The position numbers and the translations under genes are program-made. Positions 1 through 7,380 of a stretch of DNA of 64,000 bases are shown here, piece after piece. The notes under the pieces were generated by a model. The model had not been told where the DNA came from and made no database searches. It worked only from the letters and a program-made list of their open reading frames with translations. Each line of letters opens with the position of its first letter. Within the stretch, counting starts at the first letter, position 1. The DNA is from VBDM01 sp035499735 (GTDB lineage: Bacteria; Pseudomonadota; Gammaproteobacteria; Burkholderiales; SG8-39), in assembly GCA_035499735.1 (NCBI GenBank), contig DATJYC010000062.1, forward strand, positions 1 to 64,000, written 5' to 3'.

Positions 1-2716
1 CGAGGGCGCCGCCGTTGATGCCCAGCTGGTTGGGCGTGGCCAGCGCCGGAGCGGTACCCAGGTTGTTGTCGGCCGAGATGCTCAGCGTGCCACCGTTGAT
101 GTTGGTCGCGCCTCCATAGGTGTTCGCACCGGCGAGCGTCACGGTGCCCGCGGTGGTCTTGGTCAGCGCTCCGGCTCCCGCGAGGATCGCGCTGATCGCG
201 CCGTTTTGCACCGCATAGGAAGCACCCGTGAGCACGCCGGTCGTGCCGGCGATGCTGCCGCCTGTGAGCGTGACCGCGCCTACCGTGTCGGAGAACGCTC
301 CGATATTCCAGGTGCCGCCCGATACCGTCACCGCTCCAGTGTTCAATGCGTTGGATACGCCGTAGGACAGCGTGCCCGCGCTCACCGTCGTCAAGCCGGT
401 GTAGCTGGTGGCGGCGTTCAGCGTGAGCGTGCCCGCCCCGTCCTTGGTCAGCGTGCCGGTTGTAATGCCGATGTCCGTGTTGAGCGTGGTATTGCCTGCG
501 CCGCCCACCGAGAGCACCTGTCCTGCACCCGAGATCCCGCCGCCCGAGATGGTCAGCGTTCCCGCATCGGAATTGATCCGCGAGGCGCTCGCAAGCGTGA
601 GCGCGCCGCTCACCGTATTGTTGTTGGCGAGGTTGCGCAACGCGCCGCCGGCGCCGACCCCGGTGCCGTTGAGAGTGAGGGGCTCGGCGATCGTCAATCC
701 GCTGCCGTCGATTTGCAGCGCCGCACCCGAAGCCACCGTCGTGCCTACGCCTGTGCCGCCCAGGGCCGAGCTGTTCTGAAGATCCAGGACTCCCGCGCTC
801 ACCGTCGTCGCACCCGTGTAGGTGTTCGCACCGGAGAGCGTGAGCGTGCCGGTGCCTTGTTTGGTCAGCGTCGTCCCCGCGCCGCTGATGACGCCCGAAG
901 CGGTGGATGCAGTCCCGACGTTGAGCGTGATTGCGCCGCCCGCGGTCGCCAGGCCGCCTAGCGTTGCTCCGCCGGTGGTGGTGATCGTCAGCGCACCCCC
1001 GGCCGTCTGGATGGTGTCGCCGGTGTTCATGGAAAAACCGCCGGCGCCAGAGGAGAAAGTGACCGAGCGCCCCGCCGTTTGCGCGAGATTCAGGACATTG
1101 CTGGTGAGATTGTTGATGGTGATGCTGTTCGAGGCTGCGAGCGAAATGTTGGTCGTGGCGGCGATGCCTTCGAGCTCGGACTGGAAAAGCGTGGTCGGCG
1201 CGGTGTCGCCCGCGAGGACCGTTCCGACTGCGCCGGAGGGAGTGCCTGCAAACGAATTGTTCGCCGCGTCCGCGTCGTTGCCATCGCCCGTGCCGTTCTG
1301 AATCGTGATGTTCGCGGGGTCGAGGAGAAGCGTGCCCGCGCTTCCATCCTTCGCGCGCGTGTCCACAGCGCCCTTGAATACCAGGTGCTCCTTCCCGGAG
1401 ATTTCGACAAAGCCGCCACCGCCGCCGCTCGCACCACCCGTCGCGGAAATGCTGCCGTAGTAGCGCGTGTCGCCATCGGCCCATACCACCACTTTTCCGC
1501 CGCTCCCTTCGCCGCTGGCGTCGGCCTTGATGCTCGCACCGGGTCCGACGTAGGCACGCTGCGAGTTCTGAACGTCGGGATTCTTCCCCTGGAAGTCGCC
1601 GCCGACGAGCACTGTTCCACCGCCCGTCCTGCCCGAAGCGTCGAGTGCCGTCTGCCCGAGAAGACCCACGTTCGTACCGAGGAGTCTGATCGACCCGCCC
1701 GAGGATTCCGAGCCGATCGCTTCGATGCGCCCGTCGGCGAGGAGCGTTCCCGCTTTCGCTTGTACACTCACGTCGCCGCCGTTCGCACCGCTCGCCGCGA
1801 TCACGGAAGATGGGGCCAGAGTGACGTCGCTCTCTGCCTGAAGCGCGATTCGCCCGCCGCCTGTGGCGGAAATCGTGCCGCTGTTCGTGATCGTGCCGCC
1901 TTCGAGGCGGATCACGCCGTTGCTCGAGGTGATGGTGTTCGCCTGGATGATCCCGGTATTGTTGACCACCGAACGCGCAAGCGCATCGGCCGACCTGGCG
2001 CTCAGAAGAACCTGTCCGCCATCGGCGCTGATCAGCTGGCGGTTGCTCGCGAGCGCATCCAGCGCGCCTCGGTCAACAGCGATGCTGACCAGGCTCCTGC
2101 CGCTCAAGTTGAGCGTAACTTGCTCGCCCGCAGCGAGCGTTACCGTGCCGAGCTGGGCATTGATGACGCCCTCGTTCGCGACCTGCGGCGCGATCAGCGC
2201 GACATACCCGCCGCTCGCCGCGGTGATCGTGCCCTGGTTGAGCACCGCTCCGGCACCAGGGACCTTGGTGAAGGCGTAGCGTCCTGCCAGAAAATCCGCG
2301 TCGGACAGGTTCAAGGTGGAGGCGACCAGCCCGCCGACGTTCACCTGCGCGCCCTGCCCGAACAGCACCCCATTGGGGTTCAGAATGAAGACTTGGCCGT
2401 TGGCTGACACACTGCCGAAGATCTGCGAAGGGTCCTGACCGAGTACCCGGTTGAGTACGACCGAAGAAGCAGTGGGCTGGTTGAATCGCACCCCCTCGTT
2501 CGCGGCGATTCCAAAGGTCTGCCAGTTGATGGCTGCGCGGTCTGTCGCCTGGGTGACGGTCAAGCCGGTCCCCGCGCTCTGTATGCTCGCGCTTCCCGCT
2601 ACGACATGGCCCCCCTCCGGAAGCGCGAACAGCGGACCCGGCGAAAAACCAGCTATCACCGTGCCCGCAAAAGCTCCCAGCAGCCTGGACCACGCCCAAT
2701 ACCGTGTCCGCCGCAT
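1..2716 (-). CDS. Filamentous-haemagglutinin-type TPS exoprotein with autotransporter-style repeats (3' end outside window)
   Basis: The frame is open without a stop from the ATG at 2716 to the window edge, so at least 905 residues are visible and the C-terminus is missing. The N-terminus has a basic, hydrophobic signal peptide ending near LFA|LPEGG. A haemagglutination-activity/TPS secretion domain follows, with the hallmark VFILNPNGVLFGQGAQV around residues 105-125. The middle has FHA-like blocks such as GGFVEISGK and GTLLLDPANITI. The last ~250 visible residues are repeated passenger strand-loop-strand motifs (TLSGANTYTGATTVSAG, TLAGANTYGGATNINGG). The family is secreted through an outer-membrane TpsB porin and acts as an adhesin. 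No TpsB gene is in the window. The start was chosen because the signal peptide begins there, with a GGGAGGGG tract about 12 nt upstream. The long plus-strand frames across it are antisense shadows. Confidence 0.9.
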   Translation of the reverse strand, partial: MRRTRYWAWSRLLGAFAGTVIAGFSPGPLFALPEGGHVVAGSASIQSAGTGLTVTQATDRAAINWQTFGIAANEGVRFNQPTASSVVLNRVLGQDPSQIFGSVSANGQVFILNPNGVLFGQGAQVNVGGLVASTLNLSDADFLAGRYAFTKVPGAGAVLNQGTITAASGGYVALIAPQVANEGVINAQLGTVTLAAGEQVTLNLSGRSLVSIAVDRGALDALASNRQLISADGGQVLLSARSADALARSVVNNTGIIQANTITSSNGVIRLEGGTITNSGTISATGGGRIALQAESDVTLAPSSVIAASGANGGDVSVQAKAGTLLADGRIEAIGSESSGGSIRLLGTNVGLLGQTALDASGRTGGGTVLVGGDFQGKNPDVQNSQRAYVGPGASIKADASGEGSGGKVVVWADGDTRYYGSISATGGASGGGGGFVEISGKEHLVFKGAVDTRAKDGSAGTLLLDPANITIQNGTGDGNDADAANNSFAGTPSGAVGTVLAGDTAPTTLFQSELEGIAATTNISLAASNSITINNLTSNVLNLAQTAGRSVTFSSGAGGFSMNTGDTIQTAGGALTITTTGGATLGGLATAGGAITLNVGTASTASGVISGAGTTLTKQGTGTLTLSGANTYTGATTVSAGVLDLQNSSALGGTGVGTTVASGAALQIDGSGLTIAEPLTLNGTGVGAGGALRNLANNNTVSGALTLASASRINSDAGTLTISGGGISGAGQVLSVGGAGNTTLNTDIGITTGTLTKDGAGTLTLNAATSYTGLTTVSAGTLSYGVSNALNTGAVTVSGGTWNIGAFSDTVGAVTLTGGSIAGTTGVLTGASYAVQNGAISAILAGAGALTKTTAGTVTLAGANTYGGATNINGGTLSISADNNLGTAPALATPNQLGINGGAL

Positions 2717-2752
2717 CTTCCTTCGGAAACCCCTCCCAGGGTATCTCTTTAT

Positions 2753-2758
2753 ATTATA
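2753..2758 (-). promoter_or_regulatory. Putative -10 element of the haemagglutinin gene
   Basis: TATAAT read on the minus strand, about 37 bases before the ATG at 2716, inside a short AT-rich patch. No convincing -35 hexamer lies 16-18 bases upstream, so this is a weak promoter call. Confidence 0.35.
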
Positions 2759-3077
2759 AGCACTAATTCCAAATCCTATGGAGCAAGGCAGCGCTAGCTT
2801 CAAAGCAACTATCGTACCCAGGTGCCTTATCGGTGCCCGGTGACACGAGATGCTCGAATTTCCCCGTTTGGCGGTTAAGAGCCACCAATCGGATACGCAG
2901 GCGGGAAGCGCGAACCGTGGGGAGTCAGGCCACAGGGGCAGCGGTGCGCAAATATTTCAATGGAATCAATGCCCATAGACGCGGCCTCGCGACCACTTGG
3001 CAGGGTCGCGCAGGGGATGAAGGTGACTTCGGATTGCTATTTCTTCGGGCCGATGTCAAGCTTAGTATGTACGTACT

Positions 3078-3114
3078 CGGTATTAATGCACGAGCGTATC
3101 CGGTACTAATACAC
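3078..3114. repeat. Two 14-bp direct repeats with 23-bp period
   Basis: CGGTATTAATGCAC at 3078-3091 and CGGTACTAATACAC at 3101-3114 agree at 12 of 14 positions. The 23-bp period is about two helical turns. They lie roughly 120-150 bases before the FecR-like start, so they could be operators. This is inference from spacing and position only. Confidence 0.4.
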
Positions 3115-3230
3115 AATTGCCGGAACTGAGTAGGGGCGCATAAGCCGTAGCTAAAGGCGGCGCATAGTGCGGGCAGTTGTTGCTGAAGCACCTTTTGCTG
3201 GCAGTAAGGGCCCTGGAGGGGTTAGCGGCC

Positions 3231-3659
3231 GTGAAGCCGTTAGGTGTGCCCGAATGTCCGCGGCGCCGCGTGTGGTTCCGCACGCTCGCGGTGGGTATTT
3301 TCTCTGCAGCTGGAGAAGCGGCCGCGCGTAGCATGCCCGACGCGCCGTTCAGTGAGTTCTCGCCAGGGCAGCAGATACAGCACCTCTCAGGGCTCGTACT
3401 GGTGAATGGGTGTCCGGCTACGCTCGCGACGCCGATCGTCCCCGGCGACATCGTTGAAACGTCGAATGACGCAGAGGTGACCTTCGTGGTCGCTTCGGAA
3501 AAATTCGTCCTGCGCGGCGGCAGCCGCGCAGTGGTAGGGGTACCGGTGCGTTCGCCGTTAAAGAAAGTGCTGCGCGAGATTTCAGGCTCGATCGCCAGCA
3601 GTAATTCGCAGCAGCAGCGGATAGCAGTCGCGACGAGCACCGCTGGCATCCGCGCCTGA
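3231..3659 (+). CDS. FecR-domain-like exported protein, apparently shortened
   Basis: 142 residues from the GTG at 3231, chosen because GGAGGGG lies 9 bases upstream; the frame is open further upstream. The N-terminus RRRVWFRTLAVG resembles a twin-arginine export signal. The core has the FecR-type pattern: SGLVLVNGCPATLATPIVPGD, then a variable turn, VTFVVASEKFVLR and GGSRAVVG. In relatives as I recall them, a segment ending TxGIRGTG leads into a longer conserved C-terminal part. Here the protein stops right after STAGIRA, and neither downstream frame resumes the domain. It may be a truncated or decaying gene, or a natural short variant. Its position opposite the haemagglutinin gene suggests a surface or signalling role, but no function can be assigned. 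Confidence 0.6.
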   Translation: MKPLGVPECPRRRVWFRTLAVGIFSAAGEAAARSMPDAPFSEFSPGQQIQHLSGLVLVNGCPATLATPIVPGDIVETSNDAEVTFVVASEKFVLRGGSRAVVGVPVRSPLKKVLREISGSIASSNSQQQRIAVATSTAGIRA

Positions 3660-3783
3660 GTCGGCTGGAGCCTCCCGCCCCCAGCGCCGAGCGACGCGGC
3701 CACGCCCTGGGGTTTAGAGCGTCTACCTGACAACGATTGGAGGGAACACCCTACATACTAAGGCGGCGCCCGCCGGTACAGTG

Positions 3784-3969
3784 ATGGGCACGGCAATGAC
3801 ATCCAAGAGCAAATCGCCCGGCATCGTGTTCGGCATCCTGACCGGCCTGTTCTTCATCTGGCTCGCCCTCAGCGCTCCGCTGCCCTGGGACAATCAGCTT
3901 CCCGGTGTGATGCGGCTTGCTCTCGACTATTTCAGCGCCATGACTCAGATGCGACCCGATCCCCCCTAG
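3784..3969 (+). CDS. Small single-span membrane protein, unknown
   Basis: Up to 61 residues from the ATG at 3784; an alternative in-frame ATG is at 3796. One clear hydrophobic helix (GIVFGILTGLFFIWLALSA) follows a short Lys/Ser-rich cytoplasmic end, and the tail is polar and Pro-rich. It ends 38 bases before the tRNA-Ser 3' end on the other strand. No strong ribosome binding site is visible and I do not recognise a family. The long hydrophobic stretch makes it more credible than a random frame. Confidence 0.4.
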   Translation: MGTAMTSKSKSPGIVFGILTGLFFIWLALSAPLPWDNQLPGVMRLALDYFSAMTQMRPDPP

Positions 3970-4007
3970 GCCGATCGACGGGAAGAACCGCATGAATGCT
4001 CGTGGAT

Positions 4008-4097
4008 TGGCGGAGAGGGTGGGATTCGAACCCACGATACGCTTGCGCGTATTCCGGTTTTCGAGACCGGCACGTTCAACCGCTCCGTCACCTCTCC
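4008..4097 (-). tRNA. tRNA-Ser (anticodon CGA)
   Basis: 90 nt with encoded CCA. The acceptor stem GGAGAGG pairs with CCTCTCC. The anticodon arm is CCGGT-CTCGAAA-ACCGG, giving anticodon CGA for UCG codons. The long variable arm (TACGC/GCGTA) is the class II hallmark of serine tRNAs. The T arm has GGTTCGAATCC. It lies 25 bases downstream of serS on the same strand and could share its transcript. Confidence 0.97.
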
Positions 4098-4122
4098 GGT
4101 CGCGCGCATTTTACCAGCGCGC

Positions 4123-5415
4123 TCAACCCGACGGCGCGATCTCCTTGCGATTCCCCATGTAGGGCTGCAGCGCGGCGGGAATGTCCACACCGCCGTCCCG
4201 GCGCTGATAGTTCTCCACGACCGCCACCAAAGTCCGCCCAACGGCCAGACCGGAGCCGTTGAGCGTATGAACGAGTTCCGGCCTGCCTTTTTCGTTCCGG
4301 AAACGCGCCTGCATGCGCCGCGCCTGGAAGGCCTCGAAATTGCTGCACGAAGAGATCTCCCGATAAGCGTTCTGCCCGGGCAGCCACACTTCAAGATCGT
4401 ACGTCTTGGCCGCGGCGAAGCCCATGTCGCCCGTGCACAGGGCCATCACCCGGTATGGTAGCTCCAGGCGCTTGAGAATTTCCTCGGCGTGCGCGGTGAG
4501 CTGCTCCAAGGCATCGTAGGAATCCTGCGGCTTCACGATCTGCACGAGCTCCACCTTGTCGAACTGGTGGTTTCGGATCATCCCCCGCGTATCTTTCCCG
4601 TAGGAGCCGGCTTCGCTTCGAAAGCACGGCGAATGGCAGACGAACTTGAGCGGCAGCGACTCCAGCGGGACGATCTCGTCGCGGACGATATTGGTGACAG
4701 GCACCTCGGCGGTGGGAATCAGGTAGAACTTTCCTTCGTCATCCCGCGGCACCACGAAAAGATCCGCCTCGAACTTCGGGAGCTGCCCCGTGCCAGTCAT
4801 GCTCCTCGCGTTCACCAGATACGGCGCGTAGACCTCCGTATAGCCGTGCTCCTGCGTGTGCACGTCGAGCATGAATTGCGCGATCGCACGGTGCAGGCGG
4901 GCAAGCGGTCCTTTCATCAGCGCGAACCGCGTGCCGGCGATCTTTGTTGCCGCATCGAAGTCGAGTTGCTTCAGACCAACTCCTAGATCTACGTGGTCTT
5001 TCGGCGCAAATCCGAACGTGCGGGGCGAACCTCCGCGACGCTCCTCGCGGTTGTCTGCAGCCGACTTGCCTGTCGGCACCGATTCGTGAGGAATGTTGGG
5101 AATGTCGAGCAGGAATTCGTCCAGCCTTGCCTCAACTTCAACGAGTTCCTTCTCTGCGGCCTTCTTTTCCGCCGAATCGGAGACGGCCCTCCGTTTCAGC
5201 TCCTCTGCTTTGTCTTGCTCTCCTGAAGCCTTGAAGCGTGCAATTTCCGTAGAAGTTGTATTGAGGTGAGCCTGGAGATCCTGTGTGCGCGTCTGGATCC
5301 GCTTTCGATCGGCTTCCAGCTCAAAAAATCTTGCTTTCGGAAATTCGGGGCCGCGGTCTTCGAGACGCCGTGCCACGCGGTCGATGTCAGATCGAAGCAA
5401 TTGTTTATCAAGCAT
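4123..5415 (-). CDS. serS: Seryl-tRNA synthetase
   Basis: 430 residues, normal family length. It charges tRNA-Ser (and tRNA-Sec where present) with serine in the cytoplasm. The first ~105 residues form the charged antiparallel coiled-coil arm that contacts the long variable arm of tRNA-Ser. Class II motif 2 is FRSEAGSYGKDTRGMIR (265-281) and motif 3 is NGSGLAVGRTLVAVVENYQ (386-404). The ATG at 5415 begins the canonical MLDKQLLRSD; the open frame extends upstream into rarA without support. It begins 7 bases after rarA stops, so the two are probably one transcript, and the cognate tRNA-Ser follows it closely. Confidence 0.98.
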   Translation of the reverse strand: MLDKQLLRSDIDRVARRLEDRGPEFPKARFFELEADRKRIQTRTQDLQAHLNTTSTEIARFKASGEQDKAEELKRRAVSDSAEKKAAEKELVEVEARLDEFLLDIPNIPHESVPTGKSAADNREERRGGSPRTFGFAPKDHVDLGVGLKQLDFDAATKIAGTRFALMKGPLARLHRAIAQFMLDVHTQEHGYTEVYAPYLVNARSMTGTGQLPKFEADLFVVPRDDEGKFYLIPTAEVPVTNIVRDEIVPLESLPLKFVCHSPCFRSEAGSYGKDTRGMIRNHQFDKVELVQIVKPQDSYDALEQLTAHAEEILKRLELPYRVMALCTGDMGFAAAKTYDLEVWLPGQNAYREISSCSNFEAFQARRMQARFRNEKGRPELVHTLNGSGLAVGRTLVAVVENYQRRDGGVDIPAALQPYMGNRKEIAPSG

Positions 5416-5422
5416 GACGCCC

Positions 5423-6733
5423 TTACTTATTCTTCGCTTCCCTGTCGAGGCTACGCAAGTGCGCGAGCTTCTCCCGAATTTTCTCCTCGAGCCCTCGATC
5501 ACTCGGTTCGTACCATTTTACCGCGGGCATACCTTCGGGAAGGTAGTTCTCGCCCGCAGCGTAGGCATCCGCTTCGTCGTGGGCATAGCGATAGTCCTTG
5601 CCGAAGCCGAGCTTCTTCATCAGCTTGGTCGGGGCGTTGCGCAAGTGCGGGGGAACCAGACGCGAATCGTCGCCGGAGACGAAATCGCGTGCCCGGTTAT
5701 ACGCGGCGTACACGGCATTCGACTTCGCGGCGCAGGCGAGATAGATCGCGGCCTCGGCGAGAGCGAGCTCACCCTCGGGGCTCCCGAGCCGCTCGTAGGT
5801 CTCGCTCGCATCCAACGCAATCCGGAGCGCTCGCGGATCTGCAAGCCCGACGTCCTCGACAGCCATCCTCACCAGGCGCCGCGCAACATAGAGCGGATCG
5901 GCGCCGCCGTCGAGCATGCGGACAAGCCAATACAGGGACGCGTCGGGGTCCGAGCCGCGGACGGACTTGTGCAACGCCGAGATCTGGTCGTAGAAAGCGT
6001 CCCCGCCCTTGTCGAAGCGGCGCAGGTTGCGCGCGACCGCGTTTTGCACGAACTCGCCGTCCAGTGTCGTGACGCCGGCGCTCGCAGCGGCCGTCTGAAG
6101 TATCTCGACCACATTGAGCAGACGCCGCGCGTCTCCGTCGGCCAGCCCGATCACGCGTTCTCGAGCGCTCGAGTCGAACGAAAGCGTCCCGAGCGAGCCC
6201 TTTGTGACCCGATCGAACAATTCTCCGAGCTCCGACTCGGAAAGACTGTGCAGCACGTAGACCGCCGCGCGCGACAATAGCGCGCCGATCACCTCGAAAG
6301 AGGGATTCTCGGTGGTCGCGCCAATGAAGGTCAGCAGACCCTGCTCGACGAAAGGCAGAAAAGCGTCCTGCTGCGCCTTGTTGAACCGGTGGGCTTCGTC
6401 GACGAACAGTATCGTACGCCGCCCGGAGGTAGCGAGCGTCTCCTGCGCCCTTTGCACCGCTTCCTTGATGTCCTTCACTCCGGCAAGGACGGCCGAGAGC
6501 GAGATGAACTCCGCGTCGAAAGCGTCGGCCATCAGCCGAGCGAGCGTCGTCTTGCCCACGCCGGGCGGCCCCCACAGGATCATCGAATGGGGCTTGCCCG
6601 ACTCGAAGGCTAGGCGCAGGGGTTTGCCCGGACCGAGCAGGTGCTTCTGTCCCACGACATCGGCGAGCGCCTTCGGCCGCATCGCCTCGGCAAGCGGCGG
6701 CGCGGGACTGCGCGCCGGAAACAAGTCGGTCAT
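5423..6733 (-). CDS. rarA: Replication-associated recombination protein A (AAA+ ATPase)
   Basis: 436 residues. RarA/MgsA is a clamp-loader-like AAA+ ATPase that acts at stalled replication forks. Walker A is GPPGVGKTTLA and Walker B is ILFVDEAHRFNKAQQDAFLP. Further on are the sensor region GATTENPSFEV and the conserved C-terminal tetramerisation part (YLPEGM near the end). The ATG at 6733 gives MTDLFPARSPAPPLAEAMRP, matching family N-termini; the 78-residue upstream extension is Arg-rich readthrough of the lolA end. It lies 17 bases after lolA in a ftsK-lolA-rarA-serS run. Confidence 0.96.
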   Translation of the reverse strand: MTDLFPARSPAPPLAEAMRPKALADVVGQKHLLGPGKPLRLAFESGKPHSMILWGPPGVGKTTLARLMADAFDAEFISLSAVLAGVKDIKEAVQRAQETLATSGRRTILFVDEAHRFNKAQQDAFLPFVEQGLLTFIGATTENPSFEVIGALLSRAAVYVLHSLSESELGELFDRVTKGSLGTLSFDSSARERVIGLADGDARRLLNVVEILQTAAASAGVTTLDGEFVQNAVARNLRRFDKGGDAFYDQISALHKSVRGSDPDASLYWLVRMLDGGADPLYVARRLVRMAVEDVGLADPRALRIALDASETYERLGSPEGELALAEAAIYLACAAKSNAVYAAYNRARDFVSGDDSRLVPPHLRNAPTKLMKKLGFGKDYRYAHDEADAYAAGENYLPEGMPAVKWYEPSDRGLEEKIREKLAHLRSLDREAKNK

Positions 6734-6750
6734 TCGCCTCCTGTCGCGGG

Positions 6751-7377
6751 CTAGTCCACGTCTCCGATGACGTCCGCGCCTTTGGGAGGCGAAAAGCGGA
6801 ACAGGCCGGGAGCGAGCTCCGGATTGCGCTCGAGCGCCTTGAACCGCAGTACCGTGGTTTGTCCGAACGTGTCGACGAGTTCCATGGCCCGCAACCCGGA
6901 CGCATCGAAGCCCATGCGGATCCTCGTGAAGCTCGCATCCTTGTCGCGCGGGAGCGCCTCGAGCCACTCGACGCCGTCCTTCGTTCCCCCGTCCGACAGG
7001 TTGAACGCCCGCATCGCCTCGTTGTTGCCAGCGAGGAGCGCCGCAGGCGTGGAGCCCAGCGCCTGATCGAGCTTCTTGACCGTGACCTGCTTGAGGTCCT
7101 CGTCGTAGATCCAGACCTTGCTACCGTCGCCGACGATGAGCTGCGCGTAAGGTTTCACGTAGGTCCAGCGGAACCTGCCTGGACGCGAGAAGGCGAGAAC
7201 GCCACGCGACGCCTGCAGGAGCTTGCTGTTGCTGTCGAATATCTTCTGCTCGAAATCCCCCCGCGCCGTGCGGGTGGCTTCGATGAATTCGGAGAAGCGT
7301 TCCAGGCTGGAGGCCGAGGCGCAAAGGGGTGCGAGAGCCAGCGCCAATCCCGACACCGCGGCGTGGAGCCACCTCAT
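6751..7377 (-). CDS. lolA: Outer-membrane lipoprotein carrier protein LolA
   Basis: 208 residues with a cleavable signal peptide (hydrophobic to about residue 21, ending CASA). LolA is the periplasmic chaperone that ferries lipoproteins from LolCDE to LolB. Family features are DFEQKIFDSNSK, GVLAFSRPGRFRWTY, the WIYDEDLKQVTVKKLDQAL segment and a C-terminal F-x-PPKGADV. The gene starts 3 bases after ftsK stops, the usual ftsK-lolA pairing in beta- and gammaproteobacteria. Confidence 0.96.
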   Translation of the reverse strand: MRWLHAAVSGLALALAPLCASASSLERFSEFIEATRTARGDFEQKIFDSNSKLLQASRGVLAFSRPGRFRWTYVKPYAQLIVGDGSKVWIYDEDLKQVTVKKLDQALGSTPAALLAGNNEAMRAFNLSDGGTKDGVEWLEALPRDKDASFTRIRMGFDASGLRAMELVDTFGQTTVLRFKALERNPELAPGLFRFSPPKGADVIGDVD

Positions 7378-7380
7378 GCG

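Larger units (their letters stand above)
2717..3230. other. Divergent intergenic region
   Basis: About 500 bases between the minus-strand haemagglutinin gene and the plus-strand FecR-like gene. It holds an AT-rich leader with a -10-like hexamer on the left and a pair of near-identical direct repeats at 3078-3114. The GTACGTAC palindrome sits just before those repeats. The short open frames here show no recognisable protein features and no good ribosome binding site. It most likely contains both promoters and their control sites. Confidence 0.6.

Noticed and set aside
206..2407. Long plus-strand open frames across 206-2407
   Set aside because: They are antisense to the haemagglutinin gene, Arg/Ala- or Val/Pro-rich, with no domain; the minus frame has clear FHA and passenger-repeat motifs.
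2833..3191. Two small overlapping open frames in the adhesin-FecR gap
   Set aside because: No ribosome binding site, no recognisable sequence, mutually antisense; better explained as a regulatory gap.
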